DNA of 64,000 nucleotides from Bryobacteraceae bacterium (GTDB taxonomy: Bacteria > Acidobacteriota > Terriglobia > Bryobacterales > Bryobacteraceae), in contig CANGYQ010000001.1 in NCBI GenBank assembly GCA_947458745.1, positions 620,001 through 684,000 on the forward strand. The letters are read 5' to 3'. A program made the translations under genes and the position numbers. Positions 9,601 to 17,766 of the stretch are shown here, piece by piece. Each line of letters starts with the position of its first letter. The first letter of the stretch is position 1. The notes below the pieces were generated by a model. It did not search any database and was not told the origin of the DNA. It saw only the letters and a program-made list of their open reading frames with translations.

Positions 9601-10440
9601 AACGGTTGGCGTTTCGCCCACCCGGTAAACGACGGTGCCACCTTCAAACCGCTGCTGACGCCGGCCATCCGGGAGAACCAGCTCGTCCGACAAGGGAAGC
9701 CCCAGGAGACCAGCTTCCGCCCCATTTTCGCGATAGAGCGCGAAGATCGGGGCGGTTACGGCGAGCAGCCGGCCGGTCAGGCTCCCCGTCGTGTAGTAGT
9801 AGGCAACGCCATTCTGGAACCGCTGCACTGTTGCCGCGCCACCCCGCGACGAAGTGACTGCCGTCTCCGCCGAGGTCGGAGCACCCAGGCCGCTGAGTGC
9901 GCCCAACAATACCCAGCGGCTATAGAACGGGTCCCGGACCATGAAATTCAGGCCGGCGGTCAGCGGATCGGGCGTGGCGGACCAGACGAACAAAGCCGTG
10001 GTCTTCTGAAAAGTCTGCCACTCCCCCGCATTGGCAGTGGTGCTGTTGGAAAAAGTCCGCGTGTCCTCCAACGGAAAGCCGGCGGTGGCGACACCAACCG
10101 CCGAACTGGAATAGTAGGCGTACATCCCGGTGGTCAGCTGGAAAGTCTGGACCGCCACGCCATCCACCTGCACTGGAATGCCATAGATCAGTGCCGCGCG
10201 CTGCGTCGGCCGGGCCAAGTCGATGAACTCCTGCAGGAAGCCCGTCCCACCAAAGGACCGAATGTCATTGGGAGGCACCGGATTGACGCCAAACCGGAAG
10301 TTGCCACGCTGGTAAGCGTTAAGAAAGCTCTGCTGGATCTGAGCCGTGGGCGCTCCACCACCAATCTCGGCACTCCTTAGCGGGCCGGCCAGGGCCACCA
10401 GCGCGAAGGCGGCAGAAAGACAGCTCGAGCGGAAGGTCAT
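6670..10440 (-). CDS. Secreted LGFP-repeat / Ig-like / C39-like / TIGR03437 protein
   Basis: Protein of 1256 aa with a signal peptide (residues ~1-23). LGFP-type repeats occur at ~175-275 and ~440-590 (GLLGLPLSDE, RFEGGTVVYR, GSLGYPASDL, GRLGAPLGDE, NFEGGALSY). A Big_2-like domain lies at ~285-370 and further Ig-like modules at ~605-785. Residues ~790-960 resemble a C39-like papain-fold peptidase with His907 (GQAHFVV) and Asp924 (IHDPNP), but the usual catalytic Cys near residue 800 is missing (QADGGALVAV). A TIGR03437 domain ends the protein. LGFP repeats bind cell-wall material in other bacteria, so an envelope-binding role is likely (inference). The start is the ATG at 10440, with no clear RBS. 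It lies directly downstream of gspD on the same strand. Confidence 0.85.
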   Translation of the reverse strand: MTFRSSCLSAAFALVALAGPLRSAEIGGGAPTAQIQQSFLNAYQRGNFRFGVNPVPPNDIRSFGGTGFLQEFIDLARPTQRAALIYGIPVQVDGVAVQTFQLTTGMYAYYSSSAVGVATAGFPLEDTRTFSNSTTANAGEWQTFQKTTALFVWSATPDPLTAGLNFMVRDPFYSRWVLLGALSGLGAPTSAETAVTSSRGGAATVQRFQNGVAYYYTTGSLTGRLLAVTAPIFALYRENGAEAGLLGLPLSDELVLPDGRRQQRFEGGTVVYRVGETPTVLPAVTQVTILGPNPVRLAPGQKATLRAELVTALQQFVTDRAVTFTVSNGRVATVRGDGLSAEVTAVGPGVATLTATSEGVVSAAVPIQVSSVCCALGEGAGSAVSEAMQAAITRNRLTLRTPLAAPARRLGGGWLQEALSANGTIRYLLTKADSSANAFVLTGLLLPVWEQTGGAAGSLGYPASDLSAAGRQMFERGALAGNPAQSVTGAILSRWAQLDFETGPVGDPASAASPFLTFNATAGRAQFFKTGLIVETVRASVVTGRILARYAQLGGPTGRLGAPLGDEFQDGVRRRQNFEGGALSYTSAEAEVRLDEAARRPQITATPAVVAPGNRIQLALGGFADGAQVRVSFPGSTQLHFLATLPAGAYAWEVMIPAGARAETITLQATDTARAGVQASGSYSVRPATDQRLSKLNGDSQSGAPGALLPQLLRVVVTDSAGIPLAGQSIRWEASPGAQIVNAAPATDNQGQAVAALRLQRAEGVALATAAVGTQVVTFSARSAARSLANFTRYPQADGGALVAVLASILRFRQQAGAWGAPQGLADVANLNGFLKAFCTNDVNGAPVCDGYLPAGSNTFANLARLAAFTGGNLDLAAEPLDPGRLRDLAAADEPTVVALSVAGQAHFVVTTGVGAGGETLIHDPNPAYGRSTLDEYLNGFTGSGGAQLRGTLSAAFRLIPRSALTESFHLYSSASYRLQSAGTECQPALSWPGLNQTFCDGAAGSYQLQTEPGTRVVLTSLGAPTARTELGAATAATYRLLRGPLVWTGMPQELTFGADTVVNSATYQPGLTPGGAFSVFGTGLLNATVELAGQPAAVLFSNPFQLNAVVPPTLAPGLYPVRLRNAQGDQTQTLEVQSNAPAIFTMPDGAAAIVNADNSLNRPANPVRRGQAIVIYLTGLGAVERRGGLDWAMLPVTVSLGGRNLPPIFAGATPGSPGLFQVNLTIPADMAPGLRLSLRLRQGRQESNPVEISVQ

Positions 10441-10463
10441 CGTCAGGTCTTAGTGTGGAGAAC

Positions 10464-10498
10464 CCGGCCCCTGGACGCAAGTTGCGGAAAGGGGCCGG
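10464..10498 (-). terminator. Hairpin at the end of the gsp operon
   Basis: CCGGCCCCT pairs with AGGGGCCGG (9 bp) around a 17-nt loop, starting 5 bases past the gspD stop codon. There is no real U-tract, so it may be a weak terminator, an attenuator before the LGFP gene, or a 3' stabiliser. Confidence 0.4.
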
Positions 10499-10502
10499 AC
10501 GA

Positions 10503-12695
10503 TCAGTTCTTGTTATACACCCGGTTCAGGCGCTTGAACTGTCCCTTGATCTCTTCGGTGGCCTCGGTAATGGCGTTGGTGTCGTAGATAACGCGGGGCG
10601 TCAGGAAGATCACCAGTTCGGTGCGGGTCTTGGTGATGCTCTTGCTGCCGAACAAGCCACCGATGAAGGGGATCTTGATCAAACCAGGAATTCCCGAAGT
10701 GGAGTTGACGTCGTTCTCCTGGATGATGCCGCCAATCGCCACCGTATCGCCATCCTGCACCGTCACCTGAGTTTGCACGGTTCGTTTGGCAAAGGAGGGC
10801 GACTGGATGGAGGCCGAAGCCGCCGGGGCGATGACGGAGGAAACCTCCTGGTTGATGATCAAGGTGACGATGCCCGACGGCTGCACCCGGGCCGTCAACG
10901 CCAGCGTGACACCGGCGTTGCGGTTCTGCACGGTGTTGGCAAACTGGGACGTGCCGCCCTGCTGAACGCCGGTGGCCAGCTGCGAGGTCAGGATCGGGAC
11001 TTCCGTGCCGACGTTGATGCTGGCGGGGATGTTGTCGGTGGCAATGACGCTGGGGGCCGCGATCACTTTAGTGCGGCGGACATCTTCCTGCGTCTGCAAA
11101 AAGGTAGCCAATTCGCGGCTCTGGCTGACCAGCCAACCGGCCGAAAGTTGAACCCCGGTGCCGGTGGTCTGGCCCAGCAGGTTCCGCGTGGTCATGGTAC
11201 CGGCGCGCTGGAGATAGGCCTGTACGCCGGAACTGAAGGCGTCGCTCAGGGTCACCTCGTAGATTTTGGCCTCGATTAGCACTTGGCGAGGAGGCACGTC
11301 GATCTGCTTCAGCAGCTTATCGATCTGCTGAAATTCCTGTGGCGTGGCCTGGATCAACAGGGAGTTGTCGAACGGGTTGGGGATCACGCGGGGAATTTTC
11401 ATTTGGGCCATGCCGCCCATCCCCATGCCCTGGCCGTAGCCACCACCCAGATAGGTTCCGGTGGCATCTCCGGGGCGTCCGGCCGCGCCAGCAGCACCAG
11501 CACCCGCGAGTCCGCCTGACGCGCCTAAGCCACCTTGAACGCCATAGCCGCCCTGCATGTAGGGGTTACCGTAGCCGCCCATTCCCCCCATCCCCATCAT
11601 GCCCATGCCGCCCATGCCCATCATCCCCATACCACCCATTCCCATCATGCCCAGGCCACCCATGCCGCCAATCATGCCCATGCCGCCGCCCCCGACGCCA
11701 TTCTGATTCTGGCCTGTCCCGCCTTGCCCATTTTGAGTGGTTTGCAGGGAGCTCATGGCTTGCATCAGCCACAGATAGGTAAAGGTGTCGGAAGGGTTGA
11801 GATTCTGGCTGAGATACAGCAGCGTGACGGCCATCGCCAAACTTTCCGCGCGGCCATACTTCACCCGGAAGACATAGTTATCCGTGCCACCCACTGGCGG
11901 TTTGGCCTCGACATCCAGTCGATCGATCCATTTCTCGATCTCGGGGAAGGCGGCCGGGTTGGGCGCAAAGGCCACCAGCATGTTGATCCGCTCCACCGGC
12001 AGAAATTGCACCGACGCGTTCTTCTGCGCCAGGCCCAGCGTGGAGACGACGCGGTCCAGTTCGCGGGCCAGCTCCACGGGCCGGGTATGCTTCATCTCGT
12101 ACAGCCGGATCCGTTGGCCCGCCAGGGTCTCGGAATCAAACAAGGACACTAGATCCATGGTGCGGCGCATGTTGCGGCCGTTGTCCAGCACCAGCATCAG
12201 ATTGGCCGGCTCATAGACGATCGCCTTGGCCCCTTCGCCCAGAAACTGCTCCACCAGCTTGGCGATCTCGGCCGCGCTGGCGAACTTCAGAAACACCAGA
12301 TTCAGCACCAGCAGTTCGTCGTTGGGAATCTCTTTGCCGTCAGCCGTGCGCGGACTCACCGGCAGCCTGATCGCTTCCGCCGCCGGGACGATGCGGTAGA
12401 GCTCGCCCACCTGCACCATCGAATAACCGTTCACGCGCAGAATCGTTTCCAGCAGGCCCTTCACTTCGGTGGACTTCACTTCGCCATAGGTATGGACGGT
12501 AATGGAGCCTTTCACCCGCGGGTCGAGGATGTAGTTGATCTTCAGCTGCCGCGCCAGGATGTCGATTACCTCCGCCAGCGAGGCGTTGGGGAGATTCAAG
12601 ACGATCGGCGGGCTGGCCGGGGCGGGCGGCTGTTGGGCAAACGTCGCGGTGGCCAGCACTGAGGCGGCCACCAGCGTCAAAAATCCAGCTCTCAC
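10503..12695 (-). CDS. gspD: Type II secretion secretin GspD
   Basis: Protein of 730 aa forming the outer-membrane channel of the type II secretion system. It has a signal peptide (residues ~1-20), an N0 domain (VLNLPNASLAEVIDILA), repeated N1-N3 domains, and the C-terminal secretin domain with VAIGGIIQ and GIPGLIKIPFIGGLFGS, then ELVIFLTPRVI. The start is a GTG at 12695 that overlaps the upstream stop codon (GTGA) with AAGGAG just before it. About 100 residues between N2 and N3 (roughly 325-425) are a Gly/Met-rich low-complexity insert, far longer than the usual linker. It is the last gene of the gsp operon, 63 bases before the LGFP protein gene. Confidence 0.96.
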   Translation of the reverse strand: MRAGFLTLVAASVLATATFAQQPPAPASPPIVLNLPNASLAEVIDILARQLKINYILDPRVKGSITVHTYGEVKSTEVKGLLETILRVNGYSMVQVGELYRIVPAAEAIRLPVSPRTADGKEIPNDELLVLNLVFLKFASAAEIAKLVEQFLGEGAKAIVYEPANLMLVLDNGRNMRRTMDLVSLFDSETLAGQRIRLYEMKHTRPVELARELDRVVSTLGLAQKNASVQFLPVERINMLVAFAPNPAAFPEIEKWIDRLDVEAKPPVGGTDNYVFRVKYGRAESLAMAVTLLYLSQNLNPSDTFTYLWLMQAMSSLQTTQNGQGGTGQNQNGVGGGGMGMIGGMGGLGMMGMGGMGMMGMGGMGMMGMGGMGGYGNPYMQGGYGVQGGLGASGGLAGAGAAGAAGRPGDATGTYLGGGYGQGMGMGGMAQMKIPRVIPNPFDNSLLIQATPQEFQQIDKLLKQIDVPPRQVLIEAKIYEVTLSDAFSSGVQAYLQRAGTMTTRNLLGQTTGTGVQLSAGWLVSQSRELATFLQTQEDVRRTKVIAAPSVIATDNIPASINVGTEVPILTSQLATGVQQGGTSQFANTVQNRNAGVTLALTARVQPSGIVTLIINQEVSSVIAPAASASIQSPSFAKRTVQTQVTVQDGDTVAIGGIIQENDVNSTSGIPGLIKIPFIGGLFGSKSITKTRTELVIFLTPRVIYDTNAITEATEEIKGQFKRLNRVYNKN
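11574..11697 (-). repeat. Degenerate ~24-bp tandem repeat coding Gly/Met-rich segment of GspD
   Basis: On the plus strand the units read as variants of CCCATGCCGCCCATGCCCAT and keep the gspD frame. The encoded pattern is GMGGMGMM repeated, roughly residues 333-374 of GspD. The unit length makes in-frame expansion and contraction possible. Confidence 0.75.
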
Positions 12696-13132
12696 TGTTT
12701 CTCCTTCAACTTCAGGGCGTCCAGCGCCGTCTGCTCATCGGAATCCATTGCATCGGTCTTCTTCTTGGTCCAGGTGGACGTCGAGAAGGGACTGCGGCGG
12801 GAGAAGCGTACAGTCTCTCCTAAGTCCTCAACCTGCAGATTGATGCCCGCCGGCGTCGACGCTCTCGGCGCATTCTTCTCTGGCCAGCGTGAATAGCCCA
12901 TCATGCCGCGATGGTAGATCCAGGCCGTACCTTTGGCATCCACCCACCGCCAGTCACCGTCGGGCATCTGCTTGGCCGTCGCCGGAAGACCCGATGGCTC
13001 CGGCGGAGCTTCCGCCTTCTTGGCCGCACCTTTGGCTTTTTTGGGCGCGGCGGCCCTTGGTGTTTCGGACTTCGGCGCCGGCTGCGCCATCAGAACGCAA
13101 GCGCACGCAAGTAAGAGGATGGTTAGTTTCAT
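12692..13132 (-). CDS. Small exported Pro/Ala/Lys-rich protein inside gsp operon
   Basis: The ATG at 13132 overlaps the stop of the gspC-like gene (ATGA), giving 146 aa; an in-frame ATG 15 bases upstream is less likely. There is a signal peptide (residues ~1-17), then a disordered Pro/Ala/Lys stretch (~18-50), then a short conserved-looking block (DGDWRWVDAKGTAWIYHR). The C-terminus is charged and helical. I do not recognise a family. Position between gspC and gspD, with overlaps on both sides, suggests a periplasmic accessory, perhaps linking the inner-membrane platform to the secretin (inference). Confidence 0.8.
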   Translation of the reverse strand: MKLTILLLACACVLMAQPAPKSETPRAAAPKKAKGAAKKAEAPPEPSGLPATAKQMPDGDWRWVDAKGTAWIYHRGMMGYSRWPEKNAPRASTPAGINLQVEDLGETVRFSRRSPFSTSTWTKKKTDAMDSDEQTALDALKLKEKQ

Positions 13133-13887
13133 TTCACAGGTTCCCAAAGACAGGTTTTGCCAAACGGCGTGGGACTGAACACTTTCCGGTAGCCATCGAC
13201 GACGGTTCCTTCGGCGGATTGATCACCGGGGACGCACATCCGGAGGCTGCCGGACGGGGCGCCCAGAACGGCCTTCCCGGTGGGTTGGCTGAGGTTCGAC
13301 GCTGCGGCTGCGGGCGCACTACCCGCGGCGCTTGCAGAAGAGGCGGCCGAGACGTTGGTGACACCGGACCCCATATTGCGGACCGGCTCCGGTGCATTTG
13401 TCACCACCTCGCGCGTCGCCGGGCGCAGCTCTTCCAGCCGCTTCTTGAGGCGCTGGTTATTCCATTCCAGTGTCAGGTCAGTGGCGGTGATCTCCAGCAG
13501 CTTGAAATCTCCGACCGTTTCACCCGGCTGGTAGGCCCGTTGTGTCTCGCCTTTCAAGGAAAGAAACACCACCGGACCTTGACCCAGATCCATGACGCCA
13601 AAGGCGGTCGGCAGCGGAGGCATCGGTTTCGGCACCTCCACTTCGGCCACCACTGCTGGATTGCGGTCTTTGGTGAACAGAAACTTCTCGGCCACTTCAA
13701 AAAAGTCCGCCGGCCGCAGCGGCGGATCAGCCGGAGGGGTGGCGGTCTTGATGCTCGCGGCCGCTGAACGCGCCGCCAGGATGCTCGCCAACCGCTGTTC
13801 CGATTCCAGCCACCGTTGCCGGAGCGTCCAGCCGCAGTACACCGTCACTGCCGCCAGCACGAGATTCAACAGCCAGCGGCGCATCAT
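13129..13887 (-). CDS. gspC: GspC-like inner-membrane protein of the type II secretion system
   Basis: The start is the ATG at 13887 (or the adjacent ATG at 13884), with GGAGG just upstream and overlapping the gspM stop; the longer reading frame upstream is out of context. The protein is ~252 aa: a membrane helix at residues ~4-22 (LLNLVLAAVTVYCGWTL), a linker, and a domain at ~90-155 (GVMDLGQGPVVFLSL, YQPGETVGDF) that matches the homology region of GspC. An Ala/Ser-rich stretch and a C-terminal block with two cysteines (MCVPGD, KTCLW) follow. GspC normally connects the inner-membrane platform to GspD. No PDZ domain is visible. The call rests on operon position plus the HR-like pattern. Confidence 0.7.
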   Translation of the reverse strand: MMRRWLLNLVLAAVTVYCGWTLRQRWLESEQRLASILAARSAAASIKTATPPADPPLRPADFFEVAEKFLFTKDRNPAVVAEVEVPKPMPPLPTAFGVMDLGQGPVVFLSLKGETQRAYQPGETVGDFKLLEITATDLTLEWNNQRLKKRLEELRPATREVVTNAPEPVRNMGSGVTNVSAASSASAAGSAPAAAASNLSQPTGKAVLGAPSGSLRMCVPGDQSAEGTVVDGYRKVFSPTPFGKTCLWEPVK

Positions 13888-14477
13888 CGCGCACCTCCTG
13901 CAGGTGTAGACTTCAGCAGGTTGCCCGGGATCAAACCGGCTAGCACCAGGCGCACGGGGATCAACTTCTGCTTCGCGTTCGCGGTGGCGACGTGGATCTC
14001 TTCCACGGCCACCAGCTCTGGCTGCCCGGCGACATCCGACAGGAAATTCACCAGTTGATCCACCTGGCATTCCGCCGTCACCGTCAGCAACACTTGGCCG
14101 TAGGGGCCATTAAACGGCCGCGTAGGCCCGAAATCAGTACTCCCCAAGGCAAGTGGTGGAACCTGAGCCCGGGCAATGCGGCGCACAATCTGGACCATCT
14201 GGGCCTGCGCCTGGGGCAGTGAGTCGCCCGCGATCAAACCTTTCTCCAATCGCGCCAAGGCCGCCTTGGTCTCCTGCAGTTGCTGTTGCCGGACCGGTTC
14301 CAGGGCCGCTTCCTGCCGCACTTTATCCAGACGCACAGCCGCTGACTGGGCATCATTGACGGTGGGCCCCACGGTCTCGATGGTGGGTTCCGGCCAGAAG
14401 TACAACGCCAGCGAGAGAATCACGGCCACGCCCAAAGCCATCAGGGCCCGGCGGTCACGTTCCGTCAGGGTCATCAT
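13884..14477 (-). CDS. gspM: Type II secretion inner-membrane protein GspM (PilO-like)
   Basis: Protein of 197 aa with a short cytoplasmic N-terminus, one membrane helix at ~11-28 (LMALGVAVILSLALYFW), a coiled-coil segment (~40-80) and a periplasmic ferredoxin-like domain (~100-185, QVLLTVTAECQVDQLVNFL). This is the GspM/PilO layout, which pairs with GspL in the inner-membrane platform. The start overlaps the gspL stop and the stop overlaps the gspC-like start, so translation is probably coupled. Confidence 0.85.
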   Translation of the reverse strand: MMTLTERDRRALMALGVAVILSLALYFWPEPTIETVGPTVNDAQSAAVRLDKVRQEAALEPVRQQQLQETKAALARLEKGLIAGDSLPQAQAQMVQIVRRIARAQVPPLALGSTDFGPTRPFNGPYGQVLLTVTAECQVDQLVNFLSDVAGQPELVAVEEIHVATANAKQKLIPVRLVLAGLIPGNLLKSTPAGGAR

Positions 14478-15721
14478 CGCTTGGAGGGCTCCTGCGGACG
14501 GACTGGACCAGGCAGACCGGCCGGCGCGGGTGCGGCGGCGGGCTCCCGGCGCTCCGAGCGCAACCGGAACGAATCCACACCCGCCACCGCCGTCCGGCTC
14601 AGCGGCATGGTGAACTCGGTGTTCCGAAAATAGGTGGAGTTGTCAAAGCTCTTCAGCAACTCGGCGGCTTGCGGCGACTCTCCGGCCAGGTTCAACCCCG
14701 TCCGGTTCAGGTCCAGTTGCGTGGCCCATCCTGGAGGAGCCAGCACTCGGGTCACCTCCCGCAGCACCTCGAGGTCGGCGCGGGTCCGGGCCCGGAAGGC
14801 CCGCAAGGAATCGATCTGGGAAAGCAGTTGCTGGCGCGACCGCAAGGCGGCGGCGGACTGCTTTTCCGCTGGTTCCAGCCGCGCAATCTCAACCCTCAGC
14901 GCCGACATCAGCCGCAGCTGATCAAGTGCGGGGAATGCCCACAACGCGCCAATGCTGAGCGCAGCCAGCGCCGCCAGTACCGCGGTCGGCACCCAACCCC
15001 AGCGATGACGGACCACGCGTTGTTGACTCGGCAACAGATTGAATCGTGATGAAGCCGCTGCCGCCGCGGCCAGCGTCCCACCGGGCAACAGGGCTTCCAG
15101 GGGCTCGGGCTCAACTTCGTCACCCAAGCGCATCTGGGCCCGGACCATCGAAGCCGGCACTCCTGACGCCCAAAGCGTGTGCCCGGTGGCGCTCTCCGCA
15201 TAGAAAGAGTCTCCGCTGAAGGCGATCAGCGGCCGGCGTTGACGGGGGATCAGCGCCGCTGGCAGCGTGCAACCAGCCAGTTCCAGACCCGCCTCCTGCA
15301 TCAACTGGCTCCAGCGGCGGATCACTTCCGGCCGGGTGACACCCACCAGCACGGCGTCAGTTCCCGCAATCGGCAGCCAGGCGGCCACGGGTTCCGGGTC
15401 CGGCGACAAGGTATCCAACTGCAGGGCCAGCGCGGCGTCCCGATCCTTGGCGGCCACGCCCGGCAGGGCGACCGTTCGGACGACGCATTGATCTTCCGGC
15501 AGCACCAGCATCACAGGTTCTTGCGGCGCGCCCCAGGCAGCCAACAACGCACTGATCTCCGCCCCCCAGGCCGACGCTGGCCGACCGGCGGTGGTCACAA
15601 TCTGGGTGCCGCGCAGGGCCGAACCCCGCATCACTGCCACCCGGAAGCCCTCCGGGACCACTTCGAGACCCGCCCGCGCGCCACGCAGCAGGCTGCTCCA
15701 ACTCCGCCAATCTAAGGCCAT
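14474..15721 (-). CDS. gspL: Type II secretion protein GspL (PilM/PilN-like fusion)
   Basis: Protein of 415 aa. The N-terminal ~215 residues form an actin-like cytoplasmic domain (VMLVLPEDQCVVRTVALPG; PLIAFSGDSFYAE). A membrane helix lies at ~245-265 and the periplasmic part (~270-390) has a coiled coil and a PilN-like domain. GspL recruits the ATPase GspE to the membrane and pairs with GspM. The start ATG at 15721 lies inside the last codons of gspK. The C-terminal 25 residues are a Pro/Ala-rich tail. Confidence 0.87.
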   Translation of the reverse strand: MALDWRSWSSLLRGARAGLEVVPEGFRVAVMRGSALRGTQIVTTAGRPASAWGAEISALLAAWGAPQEPVMLVLPEDQCVVRTVALPGVAAKDRDAALALQLDTLSPDPEPVAAWLPIAGTDAVLVGVTRPEVIRRWSQLMQEAGLELAGCTLPAALIPRQRRPLIAFSGDSFYAESATGHTLWASGVPASMVRAQMRLGDEVEPEPLEALLPGGTLAAAAAASSRFNLLPSQQRVVRHRWGWVPTAVLAALAALSIGALWAFPALDQLRLMSALRVEIARLEPAEKQSAAALRSRQQLLSQIDSLRAFRARTRADLEVLREVTRVLAPPGWATQLDLNRTGLNLAGESPQAAELLKSFDNSTYFRNTEFTMPLSRTAVAGVDSFRLRSERREPAAAPAPAGLPGPVRPQEPSKR

Positions 15722-16668
15722 GGCGTCTCCGATACGGAGGATTCATCCCAACGCTTGATCTGGGGTATGAAGTAATTGTTGAAGCTCTGCTCGTTCAAAA
15801 CCAGCGCGGACATGGTCCGCCGGAAGTCGCTCAGTTGCCCGCTGGCGGTCCGCGGCCGCGCCGTCGCTCGAATCACGTAGGCCTGGTCAGGACCGGCACG
15901 CAGCAGCTTGGCCAAGCCCAGCCGCTCCAGGTCAGCAAATTGCAGTTGCACGCGCTGGCGCAGAGCGACGACGGCCGCCGCGGCAGGTGGGGGCACACCC
16001 ACCACCTCCATCACCTCGGGCCGGGCGCTATTGGCGTCCACCATGGTGGTGCCGCCGTAGAGCGACAAGACGTCGCGCAGGCCAGGACGCTCCACTAGGG
16101 CGCCGCCGGGTAAGCGGTCCAGACCTCCGAAAAACAGGCTCGTGTTGATACCGGGCAAGAGAAACAAATCCTCGATCTGCCTTAAAGACGCACCACTCGC
16201 GCGAAAAGTCGAAATGGTCTGCACTAAACTACCGGCCACCGCCGGGTCCATCCGCAGGCGCAGGAAGAGAGCCAGCATCTGGTCCGGGGTAGCCTGCAGG
16301 ACATTTAGCTTGCCGGACTCCGGGAGAATCTCCACCCAGACATCGCCCCCCGGAAAGCGGTGCAGGATCCGCTGCTGGCCGAACTCATAAAGTGGAATCT
16401 GGCCCGGCAGCGGCTGATACCCGTAGCGTAGCCATCCATAAGTGCGTTCAATCGCCGCCCGCGCCAGAAAACCCGCTCGAGTGGCATCCAAGGTATTTTC
16501 AGCGCGCCGCACCTCGCTGCGGGCCGTCTCCGCCACCGAGTAAGCGATCACGCCCAAGGCCGCCGTCAGCCACAGCACCATGATCAACGCCACGCCGGTT
16601 TCCCGGCGCTGACGCAGGTGCCGGGGCGGTGACCCAGGACGGTTAGGGGTGGAGCAGTTGTGAAACAT
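15712..16668 (-). CDS. gspK: Type II secretion minor pseudopilin GspK
   Basis: Protein of 318 aa with an extended basic leader and the hydrophobic pilin helix at ~26-45 (GVALIMVLWLTAALGVIA), as in GspK, which lacks the usual Glu5. The globular domain contains GKLNVLQATPDQMLALFLRL and helix-hairpin-helix-like pieces (LRQIEDLFLLPGI) typical of GspK. It caps the pseudopilus tip with GspI and GspJ. Its start lies within the end of gspJ (26-base overlap). Confidence 0.9.
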   Translation of the reverse strand: MFHNCSTPNRPGSPPRHLRQRRETGVALIMVLWLTAALGVIAYSVAETARSEVRRAENTLDATRAGFLARAAIERTYGWLRYGYQPLPGQIPLYEFGQQRILHRFPGGDVWVEILPESGKLNVLQATPDQMLALFLRLRMDPAVAGSLVQTISTFRASGASLRQIEDLFLLPGINTSLFFGGLDRLPGGALVERPGLRDVLSLYGGTTMVDANSARPEVMEVVGVPPPAAAAVVALRQRVQLQFADLERLGLAKLLRAGPDQAYVIRATARPRTASGQLSDFRRTMSALVLNEQSFNNYFIPQIKRWDESSVSETPWP

Positions 16669-17347
16669 GGATTGAAGCCGTCACCCGCCGCTGCCCGCCC
16701 ATTTCAATACGGACCGCCCGCGGCAAATACCCGGTGGGCCACCGGCTACGCCAGAGATCGGGCGTGATGGCGGGCCCGCGATCGAGGTACAGAAATTGGC
16801 ATTCCGTCAACTTGTCGGCCAGCACGAAGCTGTTCGGACCCGCTTGCACCGGACGGAAGTCGAGGAAAGTGGAACTGGTCAGCGGGTCATTCGTGCGGCC
16901 CATCACCAGCACGCCCAGGCTGGCCGGGCCCAGGTAAGGAAACTCATTCACGATCAGGCGCAGGCCTTGTTGGTTTTCACCCGGGATCACGGCCAATTCC
17001 ACCAGCCGGGGTGAACTCCGCGCGCCCCCGGAGAGTGAGTGGGCGGTCAAGAAGCGCATCGCCCGGCCTTCGCCCTGGAAGAAGGGCGCATAATCCAGGC
17101 CCGTCGTGCCCGGCAGTGTGAACTCGGCACTGGTGGGGGTCAATCCCGCCAGCATGCTCTCCAGCGCCCGTTGCGCGCCCCAAGTGCGGCGAGCGCTCAC
17201 CGTAAAGTCGCGGGTCTTGCTTAAGGTGCTCAAGCCCAGCCGCAGTGACCAGAACAGCGCCCCACTCAGCAAGCTGAACAGTGTCATGGCCACCAGTAGT
17301 TCCAGCAGCGTGACGCCGCGCCGCCGGGCTGATTGATGCTTCTTCAT
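16643..17347 (-). CDS. gspJ: Type II secretion minor pseudopilin GspJ
   Basis: The start is the ATG at 17347, which overlaps the gspI stop (ATGA); in-frame sequence upstream of it belongs to gspI. The protein is ~234 aa with a basic leader ending in RRRG/VTLLELLVAM, the prepilin peptidase site with Glu5 present, and one N-terminal helix. The rest is a beta-rich globular domain. It is expected at the tip of the pseudopilus with GspK and GspI. Confidence 0.9.
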   Translation of the reverse strand: MKKHQSARRRGVTLLELLVAMTLFSLLSGALFWSLRLGLSTLSKTRDFTVSARRTWGAQRALESMLAGLTPTSAEFTLPGTTGLDYAPFFQGEGRAMRFLTAHSLSGGARSSPRLVELAVIPGENQQGLRLIVNEFPYLGPASLGVLVMGRTNDPLTSSTFLDFRPVQAGPNSFVLADKLTECQFLYLDRGPAITPDLWRSRWPTGYLPRAVRIEMGGQRRVTASIHVSQLLHP

Positions 17348-17766
17348 CGGCGCAAAACATCCCCGGCGAAGTCTTCCGGCAGAAGGTAGCCACGCCGGTA
17401 GCCTTCGATCGTGAACGACCGGCGCGTCGACCCCGCCATCCACCACGCCTCTAATGCAATCCGGTCCAGCACGGCTGCTCCTGGCGCCGCCTGGGGAGGC
17501 AGGTCAAATGGAGTAACGCGCGCCTTCCAGCCACTGGTTGCGGAGAATTTGCCCTCGATCGTCTGAAAGCGCGGTAAGAGCGTCTGAACCAGCAGCTCTT
17601 CCATCTTCTGGCGCGCCGCCACCGTCACCTGGTCGTACTCCGAAGCCCGGGAAGCCGACCGCAGCGAATCCGTCAAACCGCCCAACAACGCCGCCACCGC
17701 GATGCCAAGGATTGCCGTGGCCACCATCAGTTCCAGCAGCGAAAAACCGCGGCGATCACGGCGCAC
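17344..17766 (-). CDS. gspI: Type II secretion minor pseudopilin GspI
   Basis: Protein of 140 aa from a GTG start at 17766, overlapping the gspH end by 11 bases. The prepilin site is RRDRRG/FSLLELMVATAIL with Glu5 present. The short globular part fits GspI in length. It initiates assembly of the tip complex with GspJ and GspK. Confidence 0.88.
   Translation of the reverse strand: MRRDRRGFSLLELMVATAILGIAVAALLGGLTDSLRSASRASEYDQVTVAARQKMEELLVQTLLPRFQTIEGKFSATSGWKARVTPFDLPPQAAPGAAVLDRIALEAWWMAGSTRRSFTIEGYRRGYLLPEDFAGDVLRR

Noticed and set aside
8521-10380. Long open frame on the plus strand (619 codons)
   Set aside because: Antisense shadow of the LGFP/TIGR03437 gene, which has clear domains and signal peptide.
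11574-11697. Tandem repeat considered as a CRISPR array
   Set aside because: No spacers; the repeats are contiguous and keep the gspD reading frame.
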